NCBI GenBank assembly: GCA_002297505.1 | Contig: DBLQ01000059.1 | Location: 53,805 to 117,804 of the forward strand | DNA: 64,000 bases | Direction: 5' to 3' | DNA from: Flavobacteriales bacterium UBA720 | GTDB lineage: Bacteria; Bacteroidota; Bacteroidia; Flavobacteriales; Weeksellaceae | In this document: piece after piece, positions 17,941 through 25,765 of the stretch | Layout of the letters: every line of letters starts with the position of its first letter | Numbering within the stretch: position 1 is the first letter of the stretch | Program-made: the position numbers and the translations under genes | The notes under the pieces: generated by a model | Told to the model about the DNA's origin: nothing | The model's input: only the letters and a program-made list of their open reading frames with translations | The model's database searches: none

Positions 17941-19140
17941 TTATTTCTTAGAAACTTTATAGAGTTTTCCACTGTCTGTGATGCCGTAGAGATTGCCGTC
18001 CATTCCGTTCAAAACATCCCGGAATCTTTCTTTTTGGTCGAGCAATAACCGTTCTTCACCAACGACTTTATTATCTTTAATGACAATTCTGTTGATATGT
18101 TCGCCACTTAAACATCCGATGAAAAGATTGTTTTTCCATTCTTCGATATTTCCGTTGTAGAAGGTCACACCACTCGGCGAAACTACCGGATCCCAGTAAT
18201 AAACCGGCTGTTCGGTCCCGGCTTTCTGCGTAGTTCCATTGTTGATTTTCTCACCAGAGTATTCGATGCCGTAGGTAACGTCGCCCCAGCCGTAATTTTT
18301 TCCGGCTTGGATCAGATTGATCTCGTCACCACCTCTTGGTCCCATTTCAATGTCCCAAAGCTGACCTTTTTCGTCCAGCGCTAATCCCTGAGGACTGCGA
18401 ATACCGTAGGCAAAAATTTCTGGTTTGTAGCCTGTTTTTCCGATAAACGGATTGCCTGGTGCCGGCTGCCCGTCCTTTGTGATTTTAAGGATTTTGCCGA
18501 GATAATTATCCGTTTTCTGAGCATAGACTCTCGTCTGCTTGTCAGAACGCTCGCCTGTGCTCACGAAAAGATGGCCATCTTTATCAAAGACCAGTCGACT
18601 TCCGTAATGTTTGTCGCCATCGTAAGTTGGCGTTGCACGGAAAATCACTTTTACATCGGAAATCGTTTTCATATCAGCAGACAATTTTCCCTTGCCTACA
18701 GCCGTGTGGTTGCCGCCTTCATAAGGTTCGGAAAAACTGAAATAAATAATGTTGTTGGTTTTAAAATCCGGATCCAGCGCCACATCCAGCATCCCGCCTT
18801 GTCCCTTGGCGTCGACTTTCGGGAAACCGTCAATTTTCATCACCTGTTTTCCGTCCGCAGAAACAACATTCATATAATCGGATTTTTCAGTGATAAGAAA
18901 TCTTCCGTCCGGCAAATTGATAATTCCCCAAGGTTTTCCAAGTGAAGTATTGATAATCTCAACTTGGTAAGGCGTTTTGGTTTTTACAGGAGTAATTCTC
19001 GTTTGTCCGTCAAATGCAGGCTTGTAATCTGTATTTGGCTTCTCTTCCCGCGCTGTCGGCTCACTTGGTTTGCCCTTGCCCTGGCAGGAATACAGTGCCG
19101 TGGTTAAGGTCAAAATAATTGGTAATGTGGATTTTATCAT
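17941..19140 (-). CDS. PQQ-dependent sugar dehydrogenase (soluble aldose dehydrogenase type), lipoprotein
   Basis: The protein of about 399 residues is a six-bladed GSDH-like beta-propeller that oxidises an aldose with PQQ in the periplasm. The start at 19140 (MIKSTLPIILTLTTALYSCQ) gives a lipoprotein signal. The frame is open to 19332, but that part overlaps the upstream gene and has no signal logic. Family motifs are LGKPWGIINLPDGRFLITEK, GQGGMLDVALDP, YGSRLVFDKDGHLFVSTGER and YGIRSPQGLALD, then GPRGGDEINLIQAGKNYGWG. The natural sugar is not known. It is the second gene after a small lipoprotein gene. Confidence 0.92.
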   Translation of the reverse strand: MIKSTLPIILTLTTALYSCQGKGKPSEPTAREEKPNTDYKPAFDGQTRITPVKTKTPYQVEIINTSLGKPWGIINLPDGRFLITEKSDYMNVVSADGKQVMKIDGFPKVDAKGQGGMLDVALDPDFKTNNIIYFSFSEPYEGGNHTAVGKGKLSADMKTISDVKVIFRATPTYDGDKHYGSRLVFDKDGHLFVSTGERSDKQTRVYAQKTDNYLGKILKITKDGQPAPGNPFIGKTGYKPEIFAYGIRSPQGLALDEKGQLWDIEMGPRGGDEINLIQAGKNYGWGDVTYGIEYSGEKINNGTTQKAGTEQPVYYWDPVVSPSGVTFYNGNIEEWKNNLFIGCLSGEHINRIVIKDNKVVGEERLLLDQKERFRDVLNGMDGNLYGITDSGKLYKVSKK

Positions 19141-19180
19141 AACTTTTATTTTGCTCACGTCAATGAAAAAATAATGCCGT

Positions 19181-19639
19181 TTAATGCAATCGATAGCACT
19201 TACCGCGGATTGGTTGGCAGCTGATGCTGTCCGGAGTTTTATCCTTACCATAAATTTTGATATGGCTGAGTTTTCCCTTTTCGTCATAATACTTCCATAC
19301 CCCATCATAATACCACAAAACAGAATTCGCATTTTTGATGGTTTTAGATTTTCCTTTTTTCAACAGCTTGCCATTGCTTTGGTAGAATCTGGTTTTGGTA
19401 ACTGAGTCTGTGTAAATATCTTTCTGATAGCGGCTGCCATTCAGTGTCGTTCGCCACCTGCCTGTCTTTTGACCTTTCATATAGCGGCCTTTTGAAATGA
19501 AATGTTGTCCGGGATAATCATCATCTTCTTCCCAGTAACCATTCTTGACTTTGAGGTTTTTAGAAAGCTCTAAATATTGATTTTTAGCTGATTGACAGGA
19601 TGCTAAGGATATAAGCAGAAGGAAAATTAATTTTTTCAT
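19181..19639 (-). CDS. Small lipoprotein with MORN-like repeats
   Basis: The 152-residue protein has a lipoprotein signal (MKKLIFLLLISLASCQSAKN). Short repeated YxGxxxGxW-type units follow (NGYWEEDDDYPGQHFISKGR, then YMKGQKTGRWRTTLNG; YDGVWKYYDEKGKLSHIKIY), resembling the toxin-antitoxin YwqK/MORN-like family. It is probably an envelope protein of unknown function. It is divergent from the blaI operator and is followed by the sugar dehydrogenase gene 40 bp downstream. Confidence 0.75.
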   Translation of the reverse strand: MKKLIFLLLISLASCQSAKNQYLELSKNLKVKNGYWEEDDDYPGQHFISKGRYMKGQKTGRWRTTLNGSRYQKDIYTDSVTKTRFYQSNGKLLKKGKSKTIKNANSVLWYYDGVWKYYDEKGKLSHIKIYGKDKTPDSISCQPIRGKCYRLH

Positions 19640-19680
19640 TAAATATTTTTTATCAAAAATAATGATTATTTCAAATTTAA

Positions 19681-19716
19681 TTCTACATTTGTAGAAGTAA
19701 TTTTAATTTTGTAGAA
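19681..19716 (+). promoter_or_regulatory. BlaI-type operator overlapping a promoter
   Basis: The perfect palindrome TTCTACA-TT-TGTAGAA (19681-19696) contains TACAnnTGTA, the BlaI/MecI operator core. Its TACATTTG (19684-19691) also fits the Bacteroidetes -7 box TAnnTTTG. A second half site TGTAGAA (19710-19716) reaches the blaI start. Bound repressor would directly cover the promoter, which predicts autoregulation. Confidence 0.75.
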
Positions 19717-20087
19717 TGAACGAACAGAAATTAACAGAAGCCGAAATTATTTTAATGGAAATTCTCTGGAAACGGGAGAAGGTTTTTATGAAAGATATTT
19801 TGGATGATTATGCCGATCCTAAACCTGCTTCAACCACCGTTGCCACGCTCCTGAAAAGAATGCAGAATAAGAATCTGGTAGGCTATAAACTTTACGGAAA
19901 CTCAAGAGAATATTTCCCGAAAGTGAAGAAAGAAGATTATTTCGAGGGTGAAATGTCTTCTATGATTGACCGTTTTTTCAACAATTCTGTAAGCCAGTTT
20001 GCATCCTTTTTTACGTCAAATGCCAAACTGTCCCAGAAGCAGCTGAAGGAACTCCGAGATATCATCGACAGAGAAATTACAGAATAA
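19716..20087 (+). CDS. BlaI/MecI/CopY family repressor
   Basis: The 123-residue winged-helix repressor has an N-terminal domain with LTEAEIILMEILWKREKVFM, ASTTVATLLKRMQNKNLVGY and the wing LYGNSREYFP. The C-terminal helix forms the dimer interface (residues 85-123). It should bind the TACA/TGTA palindrome directly upstream and be cleaved or released through the M56 protein encoded next. The stop is 1 bp from the M56 start, so both genes form one operon. Confidence 0.93.
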   Translation: MNEQKLTEAEIILMEILWKREKVFMKDILDDYADPKPASTTVATLLKRMQNKNLVGYKLYGNSREYFPKVKKEDYFEGEMSSMIDRFFNNSVSQFASFFTSNAKLSQKQLKELRDIIDREITE

Positions 20088-20088
20088 A

Positions 20089-21438
20089 ATGGCTACAATT
20101 ATCTTTAAAATAATCCTGTGTTCAGCGCTGTTGATCGGGATTTATTATCTGTTTTTGCAAAAGGAAAAGACGTTCCGGTTCAACCGGTTTTATCTGATAT
20201 TTGGTTTGATATTTTCGTATACGATTCCATTTGTCAAGATCAGTTGGCCGGCCATTTCTCAACAGAAAAGTCAATTTATTTTTGATGAAGTCCAGACACA
20301 ACAATTGCTTCAAAACACGAATCAAAATTCCCAATTGGATTGGCCAAATTTAATATTAATTCTTTACGTTTCAGTTTCTATTGTTTTGATTTTAAAATCG
20401 TTAACTTCAATATTTAAGATTTTCAATCTGAAAGGCATTGATTTGAAATATCAAAATCAAAACGTAAAGTTGATCGAAAAAAATTGGCCACCATTCAGTT
20501 TTTGGAATAAAATCTATTTGAATAAAATCTACTTCGAAAACGGGCAAATTGACAATCGGATTTTCCTGCACGAGCAAGCCCACTTGAGTCAGAAGCATAC
20601 ACTGGATTTGATTTTTATTGAATTAATCCATGCACTTTCTTGGTTCAATCCGGCGATTTACTTTTTCAAAAAAGCAATCATCACCAACCATGAGTTCCTG
20701 GCGGATGAGGTGATTATGGAGAGAAAATTCGACGTAAGGAGTTACCAGCAGCTCATCCTCACGGAAGTGATTAATGCCCAGAAATTGTCATTGATCAATC
20801 CATTCAATTTTAATAACACCAAACAACGATTTATTATGATGACCACAAAAAAATCCAATTTTGAGAAGGTTAAGAAAACCTTCGCCATTGCTGCCATTGC
20901 AGGATTAAGTATTGTATTTGTCCAGAAAGTCTACGCTTCTGAAAATGATCCGAACAACTTCGGCAATCCTGAAACTGCTGCAGTTGCGGATACAGTAAAG
21001 TCGGATACCATTCCTCAGAAAAAACAGCAGCAGGCTACTAAAATCAAAGCAGTCAAAAAGGCTGAGAAATCATCAACCTTAAAACAATTGAAAGAGAACG
21101 AACTGCCGATTCCGCCTCCGCCACCACCAGCGAGAGAAGGCACGCCAGCCGAATTTCCGGAAGGTCTTAATGCACTGAGAATGGCATTCTCCAACGCATT
21201 TAATGCTGAAGTTTTCACCAAAAGAGACGGAACATTAAAGACTAGTATTTACATCACCATCGATGAAAATGGAAAAACCAAAGATGTACGCGCAGAAGGG
21301 CCAAATCCAGCATTCAACAATGAGGCGGTGAGGACATTGAAAGTGGTGACGCAGGACAAGCTCTGGAAGCCTGCAACTGAGGAAGGAAAAGCAGCAGCCA
21401 CTGTTTTCCAGTTTCCGATTACAATGAATTTCCAGTAA
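20089..21438 (+). CDS. BlaR1-like M56 metallopeptidase fused to a TonB C-terminal domain
   Basis: The 449-residue protein has an N-terminal M56 domain with helices near residues 5-22, 34-50 and 88-104. It carries the zinc-protease signature HEQAHLSQKH with the downstream HEFLADE. A transmembrane helix follows near 267-284 (TFAIAAIAGLSIVFVQKVYA), then a Lys/Pro-rich linker with PIPPPPPP, and a TonB C-terminal domain (about 355-449, TSIYITIDENGKTKDVRAEG). No penicillin-binding sensor domain is present; the TonB-type domain takes its place. It probably senses an envelope signal and relieves BlaI repression by proteolysis. Confidence 0.9.
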   Translation: MATIIFKIILCSALLIGIYYLFLQKEKTFRFNRFYLIFGLIFSYTIPFVKISWPAISQQKSQFIFDEVQTQQLLQNTNQNSQLDWPNLILILYVSVSIVLILKSLTSIFKIFNLKGIDLKYQNQNVKLIEKNWPPFSFWNKIYLNKIYFENGQIDNRIFLHEQAHLSQKHTLDLIFIELIHALSWFNPAIYFFKKAIITNHEFLADEVIMERKFDVRSYQQLILTEVINAQKLSLINPFNFNNTKQRFIMMTTKKSNFEKVKKTFAIAAIAGLSIVFVQKVYASENDPNNFGNPETAAVADTVKSDTIPQKKQQQATKIKAVKKAEKSSTLKQLKENELPIPPPPPPAREGTPAEFPEGLNALRMAFSNAFNAEVFTKRDGTLKTSIYITIDENGKTKDVRAEGPNPAFNNEAVRTLKVVTQDKLWKPATEEGKAAATVFQFPITMNFQ

Positions 21439-21459
21439 CATTTTAAAGTCAAATTCACA

Positions 21460-21499
21460 AAAAAACCGTGTCCGAGATCCAACTTCGACACGGTTTTTT
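21460..21499. terminator. Terminator after the blaI-M56 operon
   Basis: AAAAAACCGTGTC and GACACGGTTTTTT form a 13-bp perfect stem around a 14-nt loop. Confidence 0.85.
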
Positions 21500-21505
21500 G
21501 CTTGC

Positions 21506-21535
21506 TTGAAAACCACATTTTATTTCGTAAATTTG
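21506..21535 (+). promoter_or_regulatory. Promoter of uvrB
   Basis: TTG (21506-21508), a 19-bp spacer and TAAATTTG (21528-21535) match the Bacteroidetes sigma consensus exactly. The -7 box ends 4 nt before the ATG, so the transcript should be nearly leaderless. No LexA-type box was recognised. Confidence 0.75.
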
Positions 21536-21539
21536 TTAG

Positions 21540-23531
21540 ATGGAATTCAAACTTCAATCAGAATATCAACCGACTGGCGATCAGCCTCAAGCCATCGAGA
21601 AATTGGTGGAAGGCATCCAGATTGGCGAGAAATATCAGACACTTCTTGGTGTCACCGGTTCCGGAAAAACGTTCACAGTGGCCAACGTGGTGCAGCAAGT
21701 TCAGAAGCCGACTTTGGTACTGGCGCATAATAAAACGCTGGCAGCCCAGCTTTTCATGGAGTTTAAGGAGTTTTTCCCGGACAATGCGGTGGAGTACTTT
21801 GTGAGTTACTACGATTACTATCAGCCGGAAGCCTTCATTGCATCCACCAATACATACATCGAAAAGGATTTGAGTATCAATGAAGAAGTGGAGAAATTAA
21901 GATTATCCGCCACGGCAAGTTTACTCTCCGGAAGGCGCGATGTTTTGATTGTCGCTTCGGTGTCCTGTATTTATGGTATTGGAAATCCTACAGAATTTCA
22001 TAAATCCCTGATCACTCTGGACAAAAATGAGAAAATATCGCGGACAAGATTGTTGCATTCTCTGGTGAGTGCGCTGTATTCCAGGGCTTTAAATGAGTTC
22101 CAGCGTGGCACGTTCCGTGTGAAAGGCGATGTGATAGACATTTATCCTGCCTATGCCGATACAGCCATCAGAATCCAGTTTTTTGGTGATGAAATCGAGA
22201 AGATCCAAAGTTTTGATCCAGTTTCCGGCAGTGTGATTTCTAATTTTGAGTCGATCAACATTTATCCGGCCAATCTTTTCGTGACGACTCCCGAGACGAT
22301 GCAGAGCGCCATCCGACAGATTCAGGACGATCTGGTCAAGCAAGTGGATTTCTTCAGAGACATCGAAAAACCGCTGGAAGCCAAACGATTGGAGGAAAGA
22401 ACCGAACTGGATCTTGAAATGATCCGGGAATTGGGTTACTGTTCGGGAATTGAAAACTATTCAAGATATATGGACGGCAGGATTCCCGGCTCCAGGCCGT
22501 TCTGTCTGCTGGATTATTTTCCAAAAGATTTCCTGATGGTGATTGACGAAAGTCACGTGACTATTCCGCAGGTTCATGCCATGTACGGTGGAGACCGCAG
22601 CCGTAAAGAGGTTTTGGTGGAACACGGCTTCCGTCTTCCTGCGGCGATGGACAATCGTCCGCTGAAATTCAACGAATTTGAAGATATGCAAAATCAGGTG
22701 ATCTACGTTTCGGCTACACCAGCAGATTACGAACTGGAAAAAACCGGAGGTACTTACATTGAGCAAATTATCCGTCCTACAGGACTTCTGGATCCGATTA
22801 TCGAAGTTCGGCCAACTGTCAATCAGATTGATGATCTGATCGAAGAAATCCACAAAAGGGTAGAGCTGGACGAACGTATTCTGGTCACCACTTTAACTAA
22901 AAAAATGGCGGAGGAACTCACGAAATATTTTACAAAAGTCGGCATCCGTACCAGATATATCCATTCTGACGTGGAAACGCTTGAAAGGATTCAGATCATG
23001 CAGGATCTGCGTCTTGGCTTGTTTGATGTTCTGGTGGGTGTGAATCTTTTAAGAGAAGGGTTGGATTTGCCGGAGGTTTCGCTGGTAGCGATTCTGGATG
23101 CTGATAAGGAAGGCATGCTGCGTTCCAGAAGATCGATGATTCAGACTGTGGGTAGAGCAGCCAGAAATCTGAATGGCCGTGCCATTATGTACGCCGACAA
23201 GATGACCAAGTCTATGCAGAATACCATTGATGAGACCAATTACCGACGGGAAAAGCAGATGCGTTACAATGAAGAACACGGCAAGGTTCCGCAGGCTCTG
23301 AACAAAAAAATCAGCGAGAATCTGGTGGGAAGAAGTAAGGATTTCCCAGACGAAAAATATACGCACAAAGAAATCCTTCAGGAAGTGGCAGAAACCAAGG
23401 CCAATTATGGCAGTGAAGACATCAGCAAAATTATTGCCCAAAAACAAAAGGAAATGGAAAGTGCTGCCAAAAATCTTGACTTTATCAAAGCAGCGAAATT
23501 GCGCGATGAAATTGCCGCACTGAAGGAATAA
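21540..23531 (+). CDS. uvrB: Excinuclease ABC subunit B
   Basis: The 663-residue helicase-like damage-recognition subunit works with UvrA and UvrC in nucleotide excision repair. It shows Walker A GVTGSGKT (residues 37-44), the beta-hairpin region FVSYYDYYQPEAFIASTNTY, the DESH box (VIDESHVTIPQVH), motif VGVNLLREGLDLPEVSLVAI, and helicase motif VI IQTVGRAARNLNGRAIMYAD. A C-terminal UVR coiled-coil (KEMESAAKNLDFIKAAKLRD) binds UvrC. Length and order are standard. It is monocistronic from its own near-leaderless promoter. Confidence 0.98.
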   Translation: MEFKLQSEYQPTGDQPQAIEKLVEGIQIGEKYQTLLGVTGSGKTFTVANVVQQVQKPTLVLAHNKTLAAQLFMEFKEFFPDNAVEYFVSYYDYYQPEAFIASTNTYIEKDLSINEEVEKLRLSATASLLSGRRDVLIVASVSCIYGIGNPTEFHKSLITLDKNEKISRTRLLHSLVSALYSRALNEFQRGTFRVKGDVIDIYPAYADTAIRIQFFGDEIEKIQSFDPVSGSVISNFESINIYPANLFVTTPETMQSAIRQIQDDLVKQVDFFRDIEKPLEAKRLEERTELDLEMIRELGYCSGIENYSRYMDGRIPGSRPFCLLDYFPKDFLMVIDESHVTIPQVHAMYGGDRSRKEVLVEHGFRLPAAMDNRPLKFNEFEDMQNQVIYVSATPADYELEKTGGTYIEQIIRPTGLLDPIIEVRPTVNQIDDLIEEIHKRVELDERILVTTLTKKMAEELTKYFTKVGIRTRYIHSDVETLERIQIMQDLRLGLFDVLVGVNLLREGLDLPEVSLVAILDADKEGMLRSRRSMIQTVGRAARNLNGRAIMYADKMTKSMQNTIDETNYRREKQMRYNEEHGKVPQALNKKISENLVGRSKDFPDEKYTHKEILQEVAETKANYGSEDISKIIAQKQKEMESAAKNLDFIKAAKLRDEIAALKE

Positions 23532-23544
23532 CCAATATAATAAA

Positions 23545-23665
23545 GCTACGCAGGAACAAAATATTTGTTGCGGAAAGGAAGAGCAACTTTGCGGAGCTCC
23601 GTAGGAGCGAAATGTTTGTAGCAAGCAATGAGAACAAACAGAGCGGAGCTCCGTAGGAGCGGCAC
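23545..23665. repeat. Three-copy tandem repeat downstream of uvrB
   Basis: Units start near 23545, 23596 and 23648 (period 51-52 bp). The last two contain an identical 19-mer, GCGGAGCTCCGTAGGAGCG (23591-23609 and 23643-23661), with a GCTCC-gta-GGAGC hairpin. The first copy (GCTACGCAGGAACAAAATAT...) is diverged. A shared tail resembles AAATGTTTGTAG. It lies between converging genes and may also stop transcription. It resembles a short palindromic repeat that I recall in several Bacteroidetes genomes (unverified). Confidence 0.7.
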
Positions 23666-23672
23666 ATCAGCA

Positions 23673-24434
23673 TTATTTTTTCAGGAAATATTTGTAAAAC
23701 TTCAGCTTCTGCTTTAGCCTGCGCTTTCGCTGTGTTCTTTCTGACGCTTCATTAATTTTATCAATGCAATATTGCACGGGTATGCCGGATAGTCTGGCAT
23801 ATTCCGCACTGACGATGCTTATGATTTCCTGATCACTGGTAAGACGTGAAAAGTTACTCAGCCGTTTATCCTTTTCGTAGACTGTATGAAAATTCATCCT
23901 GTTGAGGTCCACCAGATAAAAGTGATATCCACCATTTTGGCTTTTGATCAGAAAATTGCCTGAAGCATTGTCAATAAACTCAATCCCATTTTCGTGGAGA
24001 TTGTAGATGAGTTCGGCATACTTCCGGATCAGAAATTCGCGGTCTTGGAACTCATGATTATAAAGTACATCAGATAATGGAAAACAATTTTCTAATTGTT
24101 CGCTGATGTAATAACTCGACGTCAGTCCCCAGAAATCAAAAAACTCAACATATCCTACGGGAGCTGGTGTATGGAAATTTTTGCTCAGCAGCAGATTCGC
24201 ATACTCGAAAGACCGTCTGGCTTTGGATTTTCTGTAATATTTATAAACATGCCGGTTGATGACATTGTGCTGTTTGAAGGATTTGAAGTTGAACTCAACA
24301 TTCTCTATTGGAAATCGCTTAACAGTGTTTCTGTTTCCATGGCCTACCACAATTCCACTCGTTTTGAAGTTATCAATAATCTTCAGAATGTCATTTTTGT
24401 AGCGGGCATAAGCATCAGTAATCATCAAGTTCAT
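23673..24434 (-). CDS. Kdo/lipopolysaccharide kinase-like protein
   Basis: The 253-residue protein has a protein-kinase-like fold reduced as in KdkA/WaaP enzymes. The glycine/lysine N-lobe (GIVVGHGNRNTVKRFPIENV, then FNFKSFKQHNVINR) is followed by the catalytic loop LHENGIEFIDNASGNFLI and the metal-binding LVDLNRMNFH. The C-terminus is very basic (RTQRKRRLKQKLKFYKYFLKK), suiting membrane contact. It would phosphorylate a core sugar of LPS at the inner membrane. It follows a GT9 heptosyltransferase-like gene by 45 bp. The start could also be at the internal Met at 24425. Confidence 0.8.
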   Translation of the reverse strand: MNLMITDAYARYKNDILKIIDNFKTSGIVVGHGNRNTVKRFPIENVEFNFKSFKQHNVINRHVYKYYRKSKARRSFEYANLLLSKNFHTPAPVGYVEFFDFWGLTSSYYISEQLENCFPLSDVLYNHEFQDREFLIRKYAELIYNLHENGIEFIDNASGNFLIKSQNGGYHFYLVDLNRMNFHTVYEKDKRLSNFSRLTSDQEIISIVSAEYARLSGIPVQYCIDKINEASERTQRKRRLKQKLKFYKYFLKK

Positions 24435-24479
24435 AAGGTCATTTTCAGGGTTAGAAGTTATTGTGTTTTTGAAATGTAA

Positions 24480-25508
24480 TTATAGAGACGATTTAATCAG
24501 GCTGATTACTTCATCCTGATTCATCTCATTGGTATTAACCGAGAAACTTTTGTCGTTGTAAGGCTTGTACATGGTTTCGTTCGTTACTTTGAAAAGACCA
24601 ATAGTAGGCACTCCGGACGCACTAGCCAGGTGCATCACGCCATTGTCTGCTGCGATAAACAAGCTGCAGTTAGCCAGAAAACCACCCATCTCGCGGACGT
24701 CTTTGCTGTAAAAATGCGGGATTTTGAAGTCAAGTTTGGAAATATTTTCCACCGGCAAAAGTTCGACGATGTTATGATTGGGAAATGCGGATTTCAGTTT
24801 ACTGTAGAAATCGTTCCACCATGCTTCGGAATAGATCTTATCTCCGGTTGCATTGGTAAACAGACAAATCGTTGGCCTGTCGTTTTGAACCAGATTCAGA
24901 AGTTTTTGTTGTCCATCAAAAATTTCATTTTTATCGAGTCTCAAATCCAAAAAAGGAATCGCCTTCTTGTTTTCGATGCCAAAATCATTGAGAAAATGTC
25001 TCAGATTGTAAATGGTATTTTTGGCAATGTGATGATAATCCGGGTAAACGGTTTGTAATTCTTCCACATCCTCACCAAAAAATTTATACTTGGATTTAGC
25101 AAAAAGAATGGACAGCCTTCCGGAGGAGGAACCCTGTGTGGCATTGATAACCAGATCATAACTGTTCCATCGCAATGCAAACCAACCTTTGATGTACTGG
25201 AAAAGATTGCTGAATGGCTTCTTCGGAAGTTGATAGATATTATGAACGCTTTTGTAATTTTTATAGATAATCGGTGTTACGCCACCTTTCACAAAAAGGT
25301 CGATTTTGCTTCCGGGAAATGTATTTTCGATTTCCTGGACCAATGGCGTGAGCAGTAGAAGATTTCCCAATCGGTGATTTGGCCTGGATATCAATACTTT
25401 TCTGACCTTGATGGTCTCGCCGGATTGTCCTTTTTGCTGAGATTTGCCAATATTTTTGGTCAGGCTTTTCATCACGGACCGTCGGATGGCATTTATTTTT
25501 TTCTTCAT
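24480..25508 (-). CDS. Glycosyltransferase family 9 (heptosyltransferase-like)
   Basis: The 342-residue GT-B enzyme has an N-terminal segment KVLISRPNHRLGNLLLLTPL followed by VQEIENTFPGSKIDLFVKGG. The C-terminal donor-binding half has ICLFTNATGDKIYSEAWWND and the conserved end LFIAADNGVMHLASASGVPT, then IGLFKVTN. This is the ADP-heptose LPS transferase layout. In flavobacteria the sugar may differ. It is paired with the Kdo-kinase-like gene, so both probably build or modify the LPS core. Confidence 0.88.
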   Translation of the reverse strand: MKKKINAIRRSVMKSLTKNIGKSQQKGQSGETIKVRKVLISRPNHRLGNLLLLTPLVQEIENTFPGSKIDLFVKGGVTPIIYKNYKSVHNIYQLPKKPFSNLFQYIKGWFALRWNSYDLVINATQGSSSGRLSILFAKSKYKFFGEDVEELQTVYPDYHHIAKNTIYNLRHFLNDFGIENKKAIPFLDLRLDKNEIFDGQQKLLNLVQNDRPTICLFTNATGDKIYSEAWWNDFYSKLKSAFPNHNIVELLPVENISKLDFKIPHFYSKDVREMGGFLANCSLFIAADNGVMHLASASGVPTIGLFKVTNETMYKPYNDKSFSVNTNEMNQDEVISLIKSSL

Positions 25509-25540
25509 AAATCTAATGTCTCCGCAAATTTACCGAAAAA

Positions 25541-25765
25541 TTATCTTCTGAGCGGCTTCAGCAAATCTGTCAGTCCATTTAATTTGATTTCATAAACGGT
25601 GGCCAGCTGCATGCCCAGTTTTCCGTTGGGAAAACCGCCGTTGCGCATAAACCACTCGAGATAGGAGATTGGAAGATCGGCCAGGATGGTATTCTTATAT
25701 TTTCCGAACGGCATCCGGACTTCGCAGATTTCCTGAAGGATCTGAGGATTAATTCCGTCTTGCAT
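25541..25765 (-). CDS. DUF3820 small protein
   Basis: The 74-residue protein has the family signature RMPFGKYKNTILADLPISYL followed by EWFMRNGGFPNGKLG, a compact DUF3820 domain. Its function is unknown. The ATG directly follows the stop of the upstream transporter gene (no gap), so it is coexpressed with the transporter at 25766-26857. Confidence 0.88.
   Translation of the reverse strand: MQDGINPQILQEICEVRMPFGKYKNTILADLPISYLEWFMRNGGFPNGKLGMQLATVYEIKLNGLTDLLKPLRR

Noticed and set aside
19141..19332. N-terminal extension of the sugar dehydrogenase frame
   Set aside because: It overlaps the upstream lipoprotein gene and would bury the lipoprotein signal that starts at 19140.
23545..23665. Possible CRISPR array
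   Set aside because: There are only three degenerate units, the spacer-like parts are themselves similar, and no cas genes are present in the window.
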